Below are positions 1-7,090 of a stretch of 28,063 nucleotides of DNA, piece after piece. How positions within the stretch are numbered: the first letter of the stretch is position 1; each line of letters opens with the position of its first letter. Source of the DNA: SHZI01 sp964384525 (GTDB taxonomy: Bacteria; Pseudomonadota; Gammaproteobacteria; Steroidobacterales; GCA-2729495). Where the stretch lies: contig CAYLKO010000033.1 of assembly GCA_964384525.1 (NCBI GenBank), forward strand, positions 1 to 28,063. Direction: 5' to 3'. The notes beneath the pieces are model-generated. The model was not told where the DNA came from and did no database searches. It saw only the letters and a program-made list of their open reading frames with translations. A program made the translations under genes and the position numbers.

Positions 1-255
1 GCCTGGTTGCCCGGCATGACCTTCACGCGCCAGAAGCGGCTCGAGCCCGTCGACGTGCTGCTGGTGTGCACGGACGGACTCTGGTCGGGGCTGGGTGATG
101 ACCGGATCGCGACGCTGGCGACCGACGGCAAGCCCCTGGCCAGCGGCTTGCGCAAGCTGGGTGAGCAGGCGGTCCGCGCCAGTGGTCCCTACAGTGACAA
201 CACATCCGCGGCGGCCCTGCGCTTTCTGGGCCCCGGCAAGGAGACAACCAAATGA
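1..255 (+). CDS. PP2C-family serine/threonine protein phosphatase, C-terminal fragment
   Basis: The reading frame is open from the first base of the window, so only the last 84 residues are present and the true start lies upstream. The fragment carries two late PP2C motifs: CTDGLW, whose aspartate normally binds metal, and SDNTSAA near the end, matching the conserved Asp-Asn pair that closes the catalytic metal centre. Family members remove phosphate from Ser/Thr of cytoplasmic proteins using Mn2+ or Mg2+. The TGA stop shares four bases (ATGA) with the rph start, so the two are probably translated from one message. The family call rests on these motifs only; the domains upstream cannot be seen. 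Confidence 0.75.
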   Translation, partial: AWLPGMTFTRQKRLEPVDVLLVCTDGLWSGLGDDRIATLATDGKPLASGLRKLGEQAVRASGPYSDNTSAAALRFLGPGKETTK

Positions 256-1031
256 CCACCACGGCACCCACCGTGACCCGCCCCAGCGGACGCAGCACCG
301 AGGAGCTCCGCCCCATGAGTTTCGCCACCGCTTTTACCCGTCATGCGGAGGGCTCCGTGCTGGCGAGCTTTGGCGAGACCCGCGTGCTGTGTACCGCGAG
401 CGTGGAAAGCGGCGTGCCCTCCTTCATGCGCAACAGCGGACGCGGCTGGATCACCGCCGAATACGGCATGCTGCCGCGGGCGACGCACACCCGTTCCCGC
501 CGGGAATCAGCGCAGGGCAAACAGAGTGGCCGCACCCTGGAAATCCAGCGGCTGATCGGCCGCTCATTGCGAGCGGCCGCCAACCTGGAGGCGCTGGGCG
601 AACGAACGAGCACCCTGGACTGCGATGTGTTGCAGGCAGATGGCGGCACGCGCACGGCGGCGATTTCCGGCAGCTATGTGGCGCTTCAGCTGGCTGTGCA
701 GGGTCTGGTGGCCAACCGCACGATTGCCTCGAATCCCCTGCATGGCCAGATTGCGGCGGTGTCGGTGGGCATCTACCGGGGTCTGTCGGTGCTCGATCTG
801 GATTACGCCGAAGACAGCGCTGCGGAAACCGACATGAACGTGGTCATGAACGAAGCCGGCCAGTTCATCGAGGTGCAGGGGACGGCCGAAGGCCACGCTT
901 TCCGCCGTGAAGAACTGGATGCCCTGCTCGATCTCGCCGGCCTTGGCATCCGCGGCATCATGCAGGCGCAGACGGCAGCCATCACCGCGGCCATCGCAAC
1001 CAGCAGCACCGCAGACAACCGCCGCCGCTGA
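252..1031 (+). CDS. rph: Ribonuclease PH (tRNA 3'-end exoribonuclease)
   Basis: This 259-residue protein is a phosphorolytic 3'-5' exoribonuclease that trims tRNA precursors and releases nucleoside diphosphates. It aligns along its whole length with E. coli RNase PH. Recognisable blocks are HAEGSVLASFGETRVLCTAS near the N-terminus, GWITAEYGMLPRATHTR, the phosphate-binding GGRT-like segment (here SGRTLEIQRLIGRSLR), LDCDVLQADGGTRTA, and EDSAAETDMNVVM near the C-terminus, which holds the catalytic aspartates. The ATG at 252 overlaps the preceding stop; it adds about eight residues to the usual N-terminus but has no rival with better context. The TGA overlaps the rdgB ATG by one base (TGATG), which suggests coupled translation. 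The rph-rdgB pairing is frequent in bacteria. Confidence 0.97.
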   Translation: MTTTAPTVTRPSGRSTEELRPMSFATAFTRHAEGSVLASFGETRVLCTASVESGVPSFMRNSGRGWITAEYGMLPRATHTRSRRESAQGKQSGRTLEIQRLIGRSLRAAANLEALGERTSTLDCDVLQADGGTRTAAISGSYVALQLAVQGLVANRTIASNPLHGQIAAVSVGIYRGLSVLDLDYAEDSAAETDMNVVMNEAGQFIEVQGTAEGHAFRREELDALLDLAGLGIRGIMQAQTAAITAAIATSSTADNRRR

Positions 1032-1636
1032 TGGCGGAGCTCGTGCTTGCCAGTGGCAATGCCGGCAAGCTGCGGGAGTTCCAGCAGCTGCTGGGCCCGC
1101 TCTGGCGGATCCGTCTGCAATCGGAATTCGGCCTGCAATCAGCCGAGGAAACCGGCGATAGCTTCAGGGCCAATGCCTTTCTCAAGGCTCGCCACGCGGC
1201 GCGCGCCACGGGCCTGCCAGCGCTGGCCGATGACTCGGGCCTGGAAGTCGATGCGCTGCACGGAGCCCCCGGCGTGCATTCGGCACGCTACGCCGGGCCG
1301 GGCGCCGACGATGCCGCCAACAATCGCAAGTTGCTGGCCGCGCTGGCCGGCATTCCAGCCGGACGCCGCACGGCCCGTTTTCGCTGCGTGCTCGTGTGGC
1401 TCGCCCCGGATGAGAGCCAGCCTGCGCTGGTTGCCGAGGGAAGCTGGGAAGGCGAGATCCTGACGGAGCCCCGCGGCACGGCTGGTTTTGGCTATGACCC
1501 CGTGTTTTTCGACCCGGGATCTGGCCGCTCGGCGGCCGAAATGGACCCGGAATCCAAGAACCGCGTCAGTCATCGGGGCCAGGCGCTGCGGCGCCTGCGG
1601 GCCCTGCTGGACCAGCGCACGATGTCGCGCCCCTGA
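1031..1636 (+). CDS. rdgB: dITP/XTP pyrophosphatase (non-canonical purine NTP pyrophosphatase, RdgB/HAM1)
   Basis: This 201-residue cytoplasmic enzyme hydrolyses dITP, ITP and XTP to the monophosphate and pyrophosphate, which keeps deaminated purines out of nucleic acid. Ham1-family landmarks appear in order: LASGNAGKLREFQQLL at the N-terminus (substrate loop), SFRANAFLKA, LPALADDSGLEVDAL with the catalytic aspartate of DDSG, GFGYDPVF, and SKNRVSHRGQAL near the end, which contacts the base. Length is normal for the family. The start overlaps the rph stop by one base. A short CGCCC/GGGCG hairpin straddles the stop (1628-1642) but has no U-tract, so I do not call it a terminator. Confidence 0.96.
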   Translation: MAELVLASGNAGKLREFQQLLGPLWRIRLQSEFGLQSAEETGDSFRANAFLKARHAARATGLPALADDSGLEVDALHGAPGVHSARYAGPGADDAANNRKLLAALAGIPAGRRTARFRCVLVWLAPDESQPALVAEGSWEGEILTEPRGTAGFGYDPVFFDPGSGRSAAEMDPESKNRVSHRGQALRRLRALLDQRTMSRP

Positions 1637-1677
1637 AGGGCGTGAGGCAGCACGGTTGCGGGGCTCGCGTCAATGTT

Positions 1678-1686
1678 TTATGCACA
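1678..1686 (+). promoter_or_regulatory. Perfect DnaA box (TTATGCACA)
   Basis: TTATGCACA matches the DnaA-box consensus TTATNCACA exactly. It lies about 180 bases upstream of a pair of head-to-head boxes in the same non-coding gap, which makes a chance match less likely. Binding by DnaA is inferred from the match. Confidence 0.55.
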
Positions 1687-1769
1687 GAGGCTGCGCCAGC
1701 ACCTAATATCATGCAGATAGCGCATAGTGCTTAAGCGTTACTATTCAATACCTACGCTAAGTGACTGTT

Positions 1770-1798
1770 TTTACAGTAAAACCATGAATGGCTAAAAC
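1770..1798 (+). promoter_or_regulatory. Candidate sigma70 promoter P1 for rpmE
   Basis: TTTACA (1770-1775; 5 of 6 to TTGACA) is followed after exactly 17 bases by TAAAAC (1793-1798; 4 of 6 to TATAAT). Transcription would begin near 1805 and place the paired DnaA boxes inside the leader. Confidence 0.4.
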
Positions 1799-1865
1799 TT
1801 GAGCAATGTGTGACATACGTATGCCGCACAAGCGCTGACAGCCGGTGCCAAGTGTCTTTCCACAG

Positions 1866-1892
1866 ACTTATCCACAGCTATTGTGGATAAGT
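1866..1892. promoter_or_regulatory. Inverted pair of consensus DnaA boxes
   Basis: Two copies of TTATCCACA, the highest-affinity E. coli DnaA 9-mer, face each other at 1868-1876 (+) and 1882-1890 (-). They form a perfect 11-bp inverted repeat with a 5-base spacer (GCTAT). A weaker box-like match, CTTTCCACA, lies just upstream at 1856-1864 in the same orientation as the first. The surrounding 1670-1830 stretch is clearly more AT-rich than the flanking genes. It could be a DnaA-binding locus (origin, DARS or datA type, or a DnaA-controlled operator) or, if transcribed, an RNA hairpin in the rpmE leader. Confidence 0.6.
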
Positions 1893-1910
1893 GGGCAGAC
1901 CGCTTGCGAC

Positions 1911-1939
1911 TTGCAGCCGGGCGATCTTCTGGCTATCCT
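1911..1939 (+). promoter_or_regulatory. Candidate sigma70 promoter P2 for rpmE
   Basis: TTGCAG (1911-1916) and TATCCT (1934-1939) are separated by 17 bases. The start would be near 1946, leaving a leader of about 90 bases. The DnaA-box pair ends 18 bases before the -35 element, so DnaA bound there could touch RNA polymerase. The match is moderate and competes with P1. Confidence 0.35.
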
Positions 1940-2037
1940 CTCGCGCCCCGGAGGCGCCCCCCGGCACGGCCCGCCCGTCGCCCCGGTTTCGATGCCCGCA
2001 AGTTCAATACCCGCAATTCAATGCCAAAGGTGACCTG

Positions 2038-2244
2038 ATGAAAGCTGACATCCATCCTGCCTACGCTGAAGTCAAAGTCACCTGCAGTTGCGGGAACGAG
2101 TTCGTCACCGGCTCCACCCTCACGCACGACCTCGCGATCGAAGTGTGCTCAGCCTGTCATCCCTTCTATACCGGCAAGCAGAAGATGCTCGACACCGCCG
2201 GTCGTGTCGACAAGTTCCGCCGCAAGTACAACCGCGCCGGCTGA
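2038..2244 (+). CDS. rpmE: 50S ribosomal protein L31 (zinc-binding form)
   Basis: This 68-residue protein belongs to the large ribosomal subunit at the central protuberance, bridging to the small subunit. Four cysteines, Cys16 and Cys18 (CSC) and Cys37 and Cys40 (CSAC), define the zinc-bearing C+ form rather than the zinc-free paralogue. HPFYTGKQK and the basic tail RVDKFRRKYN align with E. coli L31. The start MKADIHPAY is fixed by homology and by AAAGGTGA just upstream; the frame stays open to 1891, but that extension is not L31-like. In many bacteria the C+ form is swapped for a C- copy under zinc starvation; no such copy or Zur-like box was seen here. Confidence 0.97.
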   Translation: MKADIHPAYAEVKVTCSCGNEFVTGSTLTHDLAIEVCSACHPFYTGKQKMLDTAGRVDKFRRKYNRAG

Positions 2245-2347
2245 TCTCCGCTGACCGCGTCACGCCGGACGACGGCCACCCGATCACTGTCGTCAGTCGT
2301 TTCCCGAAGCGTGATCCGCAGCGGGTGCGCGCTCTGGCCGCCTTCCC

Positions 2348-2353
2348 TATAAT
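2348..2353 (+). promoter_or_regulatory. Consensus -10 element upstream of gltA
   Basis: TATAAT is perfect, and initiation would fall near 2360, about 45 bases before the gltA ATG. The expected -35 position (about 2325-2330, GTGCGC) is poor, so the promoter may need an activator or may be weak. Confidence 0.45.
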
Positions 2354-2403
2354 GGGATATTGATCCGCACGCCGTGTGGCCCCACCTAAAGTCTGGCAGC
2401 ATC

Positions 2404-3714
2404 ATGAGTGAGTCAAAGAACAAGGCCGGTCAGCTCCTGACCGTCACCAACAAGGCTTCGGGCGAACAGTTCGAACTCAAGACGCAGGGTGGCACCACCG
2501 GCCCCGACGTGGTCGACATCCGCAATCTGTATACCGGCCAGGGGTTGTTCACCTACGATCCCGGCTACGGCTCCACTGCCAGCTGCGAGAGCAAGATCAC
2601 CTATATCGATGGTGATGCCGGCATTCTCATGTACCGCGGCTATCCGGTTGAGCTACTGGCGGCCAAGAGTTCGTTCCTCGAGGTGGCGTGGCTCCTGCTC
2701 TACGGCGAATTGCCGACCCACCCCCAGCTGGCCGACTTCGATCGCACGATCCGCACGCACACCATGCTGAACGAGACGATCCTGCGCCTGTTCACCGGTT
2801 TTCATTACGACGCGCATCCGATGGCGATGGTGGCCGGTGTGGTGGCATCACTGTCGGCCTTCTATCACGACACCACGGACATCCATAATCCGCGCCATCG
2901 GGATATCTTCGCGCACCGCATCATTGCCAAGTTGCCGACCATCGCCGCGGCTGCCTACAAGCACACGCAGGGCCAGCCCTTCATGTATCCGCGCAATGAT
3001 CTCGGCTACTGCTCGAACCTGCTGCACATGTTCTTTGCAGTCCCGGCGGAGCCCTACCACATCGATCCGGTGGCAGCCGAAGCGCTGGACCTGCTCTTCA
3101 TCCTGCATGCCGATCATGAGCAGAACTGCAGCACGTCCACCGTGCGCATGGCGGGCAGCTCCGGCACCAATCCCTATTCGGCGATCTCGGCCGGCATCTC
3201 GGCCCTGTGGGGCCCGGCTCACGGCGGCGCCAATGAGGCCGTGCTCAAGATGCTGGAGCAGATCGGCACCAGCAGCAACATTCCGAAGTTCATCGCCAAG
3301 GCCAAGGACAAGGATGATCCGTTCCGGCTCATGGGCTTTGGGCATCGGGTGTACAAGAACTATGACCCACGGGCCACGATCATCCGCGAGACCTGTCACA
3401 AGGTGCTTGCGCGCATGGGCGGCGACCAGCCCCTGTTCGAGCTGGCGTTGAAGCTCGAGGAAATCGCCCTCAAGGATCCATACTTCGTCGAGAAAAAGCT
3501 GTATCCAAACGTCGACTTCTATTCGGGCATCATCTATCACGCCCTCGGCATCCCGAAGTCAATGTACACGGTCATGTTTGCCATCGCCCGGACCGTGGGC
3601 TGGGTGGCTCACTGGATGGAAATGATCACGGATCCCGATGGCCGCATCGGCCGGCCCCGCCAGCTCTACACCGGTCCCGCCAAACGGGATTACGTCGACA
3701 CGGCCAAGCGCTAG
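2404..3714 (+). CDS. gltA: Citrate synthase (type II, GltA)
   Basis: This 436-residue enzyme condenses acetyl-CoA with oxaloacetate to citrate, the entry step of the TCA cycle. The catalytic triad is visible: His273 in WGPAHGGANEA, His314 in GFGHRVYKNYDPRA and Asp371 in NVDFYSG. The N-terminal beta domain around SCESKITYIDGDAGILMYRGY, together with the length, marks the hexameric, NADH-sensitive Gram-negative type. I chose the ATG at 2404 (MSESKNK), which matches family length; a GTG at 2374 would add ten residues with no ribosome-binding site. It has its own -10 element upstream and ends at a hairpin shared with the convergent operon. Confidence 0.98.
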   Translation: MSESKNKAGQLLTVTNKASGEQFELKTQGGTTGPDVVDIRNLYTGQGLFTYDPGYGSTASCESKITYIDGDAGILMYRGYPVELLAAKSSFLEVAWLLLYGELPTHPQLADFDRTIRTHTMLNETILRLFTGFHYDAHPMAMVAGVVASLSAFYHDTTDIHNPRHRDIFAHRIIAKLPTIAAAAYKHTQGQPFMYPRNDLGYCSNLLHMFFAVPAEPYHIDPVAAEALDLLFILHADHEQNCSTSTVRMAGSSGTNPYSAISAGISALWGPAHGGANEAVLKMLEQIGTSSNIPKFIAKAKDKDDPFRLMGFGHRVYKNYDPRATIIRETCHKVLARMGGDQPLFELALKLEEIALKDPYFVEKKLYPNVDFYSGIIYHALGIPKSMYTVMFAIARTVGWVAHWMEMITDPDGRIGRPRQLYTGPAKRDYVDTAKR

Positions 3715-3717
3715 TCG

Positions 3718-3747
3718 CGCCGCCGGCAAGGCCACTTTCCGGCGGCG
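3718..3747. terminator. Hairpin between convergent gltA and the mrcA operon
   Basis: CGCCGCCGG at 3718-3726 pairs perfectly with CCGGCGGCG at 3739-3747 around a 12-base loop. It starts three bases after the gltA stop and ends one base before the stop of the opposing gene, so it can serve both directions. No clear U-tract follows on either side. Confidence 0.55.
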
Positions 3748-3748
3748 G

Positions 3749-4348
3749 TCAGTGTTCGATCAGCTCCGTCACCTGCCGCAGGCCGGCGCGTTTCATCGGC
3801 CGGCCATCGACTGCGCTGAGCGGTGCCTGGCCGCGCAGGCGTAACGGAAAGACCGTGGCCAGGAATTCACAGTCATGGGCCATGAACTGATAGGCCGGAA
3901 AGCTTTCGGCCACATCACGGCGGAATTTGCAGCGGCGGGTGCTGGTCCGATAGCCGATGCCGACAGCCTCCAGCGCACTACCAACCGCTTCTGCGGCATC
4001 CTCGAACAGGTGCAGTTCCACGCGGGAATGGATCGTGGCGTTGCCGCTCAGCACGTCGCCCGTGAGGCGGGGATGAAAGTCTGCAAGGTCATCCATGACG
4101 GCGCAGGCGGCCCGGCGCAGCCCTTCCAGCAATGCCGGATGCGTGTCGGCATGGAAGATCCGCGTGCGTTCGGCCAGTGCCGCCTCGATCTCGGTGTTGT
4201 TCGGCAACGGCGCATTGCGACCAAGTCCCAGACGGGACGCAGCCTTTTCCTTTGCCCCGCGATAATCCGTCAGGCCTTCTTCCTGAATGATGCGGGCTGC
4301 TTCGGCGGCCACGGTGAGGCGGCGGTTGTCAGAAAATTTCACTGCCAT
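3749..4348 (-). CDS. Conserved-looking protein of unknown function downstream of mrcA
   Basis: This 199-residue soluble protein has no signal peptide or membrane segment. I do not recognise a named family. The N-terminal half is helical and basic (EAARIIQEEGLTDYRGAKEK). The middle contains RLTGDVLSGNATIHSRVELH, a glycine/serine-containing turn followed by a hydrophobic strand that loosely recalls the Gly-Ser and acidic strand of minimal nucleotidyltransferase folds, and then LHLFEDAAEAVGSALEAVGIGY. The tail is rich in Arg and Leu. The ATG at 4348 lies inside the last codons of mrcA (20-base overlap), so it is almost certainly co-translated with PBP1A. A nucleotidyltransferase-like fold is only a guess; function is unknown. 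Confidence 0.8.
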   Translation of the reverse strand: MAVKFSDNRRLTVAAEAARIIQEEGLTDYRGAKEKAASRLGLGRNAPLPNNTEIEAALAERTRIFHADTHPALLEGLRRAACAVMDDLADFHPRLTGDVLSGNATIHSRVELHLFEDAAEAVGSALEAVGIGYRTSTRRCKFRRDVAESFPAYQFMAHDCEFLATVFPLRLRGQAPLSAVDGRPMKRAGLRQVTELIEH

Positions 4349-6899
4349 CGCTCACGCCCTCGCCAACCGGGGGGCCGAATCCGCCCGGGCGCATGCCACC
4401 GCTGTCGTCGGTGGCAAGCTGGGCAAGATCGCTTTCACGGAACAATTCGAACATCGAGTCCGGTGTGCTGGCGAGGGCCAGCCGGCCCGAACTTGCCGAG
4501 ATCCGGGCCGTGACGATATCGGACGGTCGCGCGAGCGGCGACTCAGGCACGCCTTTCAAGGCGTCGGCCATGAAGTACATCCACATCGGCAACGCCGTGC
4601 GACTGCCTTCTTCGTGGCCACCCAGGGTTCGCTCCTGATCGAAGCCGACCCAGGCCGTTGCCACCAGCTCCGCGTTGAACCCGCTGAACCAGGCATCCCG
4701 GCGATCGTTGGAGGTGCCGGTTTTGCCGGCCAGGTCGGAGCGCCCCAGTGCCAGCGCCCGCCGGCCGGTGCCCTGCCGGATGACATCGCGCATCATGTCG
4801 TAGATGAGATAGGCATTGCCCGCCGTGATGACCCGGGGAGCGCTGTCTGCCCCCGAAAGAAATTGCGGTGCCGCCAACGCGTCCGGCCGCCAGTCAGTTG
4901 CCTCGGCGATCATCGTGTCGGCATCCGGATAGTCGGGAATCTCCCGGCCTGATGGCATCGGTGGCGCAGCCAGGCTGTCCGTCTGCGCCCTGAGGTCCGG
5001 AGTCCCGGCGGCGCTGTCCCAATGATCCACGCAGGCATTGCAGACTTCCGGATGCGGTGCTTCATGCACCAGAACCCCGTGGGCATCGACGATGCGTTCG
5101 ATCAGATAGGGCTCGATGCGATGGCCGCCATTGGCAAAGACCGCAAAACCGGCCGCCATGTCGCGCGGTGAAGCCGCACCGCTGCCCAGAACCATGGTGG
5201 GGTTGCGCGGCATGGCGCTGTCCGGCAGGCCGAACGGTTTGATGTGGCGGATCGTGGCGTCGATTCCCGTGCGCAGCAGGATGCGAATGGAAACCAGGTT
5301 GAGCGACTTCACCAGCGCCTCCCGCAGGCGGGTGGGGCCGTAGAACCGCCCGGTGCTGTTCTCGGGTCGCCACGTGGACTGGCCGGCACCCGGATTGTCG
5401 AACACGATCGGCGCGTCGTTGATCACCGTGGCCGGCGTGAACCCATGTTCGAGTGCCGCCGAGTAGACAAAGGGCTTGAATGAGGAACCCGGCTGGCGCT
5501 TGGCCTGGATGGCACGATTGAACTTGCTGGCAAAGAAATCGTAGCCGCCCGACAGCGCCACCGTTGCTCCATCGCGGGGATCGAGCGCCACGAGCGCGCC
5601 CTGCACGGCCGGCAGCTGCGACAGCATCCAGCCGCGGTTGACCGTGCGCAACAGATACACCACATCACCCACGGCGACCATGTCGTGCGCAGTGCGTGGC
5701 GCGGGGCCGACGGTGCTGTCGTCGATGAACGTGCGCCAGTGAAGTTCCGACCACGGCACGGTGACGGTGCCGATGTCGTGCACGAAAAAGCGCGCCGCAT
5801 TATTGCCGGGCAGTGCGGTAACCACGGCGGGGAACAGGTCGGGGTGGGTGGGGTAGGCATCCAGCAGCCGCTGCAGCGCCGCTTCCCGCGGCAGGCTCGC
5901 ATCGAGGCGGCTCAGGACGGCATGTTCCAGCGGGCCGCGATAGCCGTGTCGTCGATCGTATTCCAGGAGCGCGGTACGCAAGGCGCGCTCGGCGCTGGCC
6001 TGCAGCCGGCTGGCGACCGTGGTCACCACGCTGTAGCCCGCACTGGTCGCGGTGGAGCCGAAGCGCGCCACCATCTCGGCGCGCACCATTTCGGCGATGT
6101 AGGGGGCGTCGAGTTCCACGTCGGGCCCATGCAACCGGGACTCCACTGGAGTGGCCAGTGCCGTCTCGAATCCGGTTTGATCGATGAAGTCCAGCGCCCG
6201 CATCCGCCGCAGCACATAGGCCCGCCGCTCGCCGGCCCGTTCCGGGTTGGAGACGGGGTTGAGTTGCGATGGTGCCTTGGGGATGCCGGCGAGCAGCGCC
6301 GCTTCAGCAATGCTTAGATCCTTCAGGTTCTTGCCGAAATACACCTCGGCCGCTGCCGCTATGCCATACGCGCGCTGGCCGAGAAAAATCTTGTTCAGGT
6401 ACAGCGCCAGGATTTCTTCCTTGCTGAAGGCCTGCTCGATCTGCAGGGCAAGCAGCAACTCCCGGGCCTTGCGGACGAAGGTTCGCTCCGGTGTCAGGAA
6501 GTAGGCGCGGGCCAGTTGCTGGGTGATCGTGCTGCCACCCTGGGTGCGCCGGCCCGTCAGGAAATAGTTGATGCCGGCCCGCATCAGGCCCTGATAGTCG
6601 AAGCCCGGATGCTGGAAAAATCGATCGTCCTCGGCGGCGAGCACCGCGTGCACCATCACTTCGGGCACTTCGTCGTAGCGCACGGGCGTACGGCGGAACT
6701 CGCCGAGTTGGGCAATGAGACGCCCGTCACGGGAATAGATACGCAGCGGCATCTGCAGCGGCACATCCCGTATCGTTTCCACGGATGGCAACCCTGGCGA
6801 CAGGAAATACCACGCCGCCGCGCCGGCTGCGCCAGCCGCGATCGCGAGACTCAAGGCGATGCCCGCCAGCCCCAGAATTGCCCGGATCAGGAATTTCAT
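4329..6899 (-). CDS. mrcA: Penicillin-binding protein 1A (bifunctional glycosyltransferase/transpeptidase)
   Basis: This 856-residue class A PBP polymerises lipid II and cross-links peptidoglycan in the periplasm while anchored by one N-terminal membrane helix (about residues 4-33). The GT51 domain shows EDDRFFQHPGFD with catalytic Glu90, GGSTITQQLAR (121-131), the second glutamate at 155 and KEEILALYLNKIFLGQRAYG. An insertion of about 150 residues (about 310-430) includes an OB-like linker typical of PBP1A. The transpeptidase domain has Ser472-x-x-Lys475 (GSSFKPF), Ser532-Leu-Asn534 and Lys726-Thr-Gly728. It is divergent from pilM across a shared 400-base gap. In many Gammaproteobacteria mrcA sits beside pilMNOPQ, which supports the call. 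Confidence 0.97.
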   Translation of the reverse strand: MKFLIRAILGLAGIALSLAIAAGAAGAAAWYFLSPGLPSVETIRDVPLQMPLRIYSRDGRLIAQLGEFRRTPVRYDEVPEVMVHAVLAAEDDRFFQHPGFDYQGLMRAGINYFLTGRRTQGGSTITQQLARAYFLTPERTFVRKARELLLALQIEQAFSKEEILALYLNKIFLGQRAYGIAAAAEVYFGKNLKDLSIAEAALLAGIPKAPSQLNPVSNPERAGERRAYVLRRMRALDFIDQTGFETALATPVESRLHGPDVELDAPYIAEMVRAEMVARFGSTATSAGYSVVTTVASRLQASAERALRTALLEYDRRHGYRGPLEHAVLSRLDASLPREAALQRLLDAYPTHPDLFPAVVTALPGNNAARFFVHDIGTVTVPWSELHWRTFIDDSTVGPAPRTAHDMVAVGDVVYLLRTVNRGWMLSQLPAVQGALVALDPRDGATVALSGGYDFFASKFNRAIQAKRQPGSSFKPFVYSAALEHGFTPATVINDAPIVFDNPGAGQSTWRPENSTGRFYGPTRLREALVKSLNLVSIRILLRTGIDATIRHIKPFGLPDSAMPRNPTMVLGSGAASPRDMAAGFAVFANGGHRIEPYLIERIVDAHGVLVHEAPHPEVCNACVDHWDSAAGTPDLRAQTDSLAAPPMPSGREIPDYPDADTMIAEATDWRPDALAAPQFLSGADSAPRVITAGNAYLIYDMMRDVIRQGTGRRALALGRSDLAGKTGTSNDRRDAWFSGFNAELVATAWVGFDQERTLGGHEEGSRTALPMWMYFMADALKGVPESPLARPSDIVTARISASSGRLALASTPDSMFELFRESDLAQLATDDSGGMRPGGFGPPVGEGVSDGSEIF

Positions 6900-6951
6900 T
6901 GCAGAAGCGGGAAAAGTACCTTGCGCCGCTTGGGACGATTATGCATATTGA
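6900..6951. promoter_or_regulatory. Promoter region upstream of the pilM riboswitch
   Basis: On the + strand TTGCGC (6921-6926) and CATATT (6944-6949) are 17 bases apart, which would start the RNA near 6955, exactly where the riboswitch P1 helix begins. Both hexamers are weak matches, so positioning rather than sequence is the main argument. On the - strand CATAAT (6938-6943) could act as a -10 for mrcA with an ill-defined -35; the divergent promoters would then overlap. Confidence 0.35.
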
Positions 6952-7090
6952 CTCCGGTTTTTGGGCAAACCCGCTGAAAGGTGGGGACGCAAAGCCACCG
7001 GTCTACGGGACTGCGCAAGGTGCGGCATCTGCCGCCACGCAGGTGCCACGAGGGGTGCAGGGTCCTATGATAGCGGGGCTGCCGAACGGC
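6952..7090 (+). ncRNA. Cyclic di-GMP-I (GEMM-I) riboswitch aptamer upstream of pilM
   Basis: The hallmark segments of class I c-di-GMP aptamers are present in order. GGGCAAACC (6963-6971) leads a short helix capped by a GAAA tetraloop (6976-6979), then GGGACGCAAAGCC (6983-6995), CCGGTCTA (6998-7005), and a 3' part CCTATGATAGCGGGGCTGCC (7064-7083). P1 can form between CCGGTT (6954-6959) and AACGG (7085-7089). P3 is closed by GGAC/GTCC (7008-7011 with 7062-7065) and is longer than usual, with an extra internal hairpin. The G run at 6963-6965 has G where c-di-GMP-selective members do, not the A of cGAMP-selective variants. Ligand binding and pilM control follow from the family. Confidence 0.92.

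Larger units (their letters stand above)
1637..2037. other. Non-coding gap between rdgB and rpmE
   Basis: No convincing gene fits in these 401 bases. The left two thirds are AT-rich and hold the DnaA boxes, a perfect palindrome CATACGTATG at 1814-1823, a small inverted repeat around TTTTAC-A-GTAAAA (about 1769-1781) and a sigma70-like promoter. The right third (1940-2000) turns very GC-rich, with runs of C, and is probably rpmE leader RNA. An open frame from 1891 into rpmE exists but has no homology upstream of the L31 start. Confidence 0.7.

Noticed and set aside
1628..1642. The CGCCC/GGGCG hairpin at the rdgB stop as a terminator.
   Set aside because: Only five pairs, no U-tract, and it straddles the stop codon.
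1637..2037. Calling the rdgB-rpmE gap the chromosomal origin oriC.
   Set aside because: The DnaA boxes are real, but no dnaA, dnaN, rpmH, gidA or parAB lies nearby and skew cannot be computed here; kept as a DnaA-binding cluster only.
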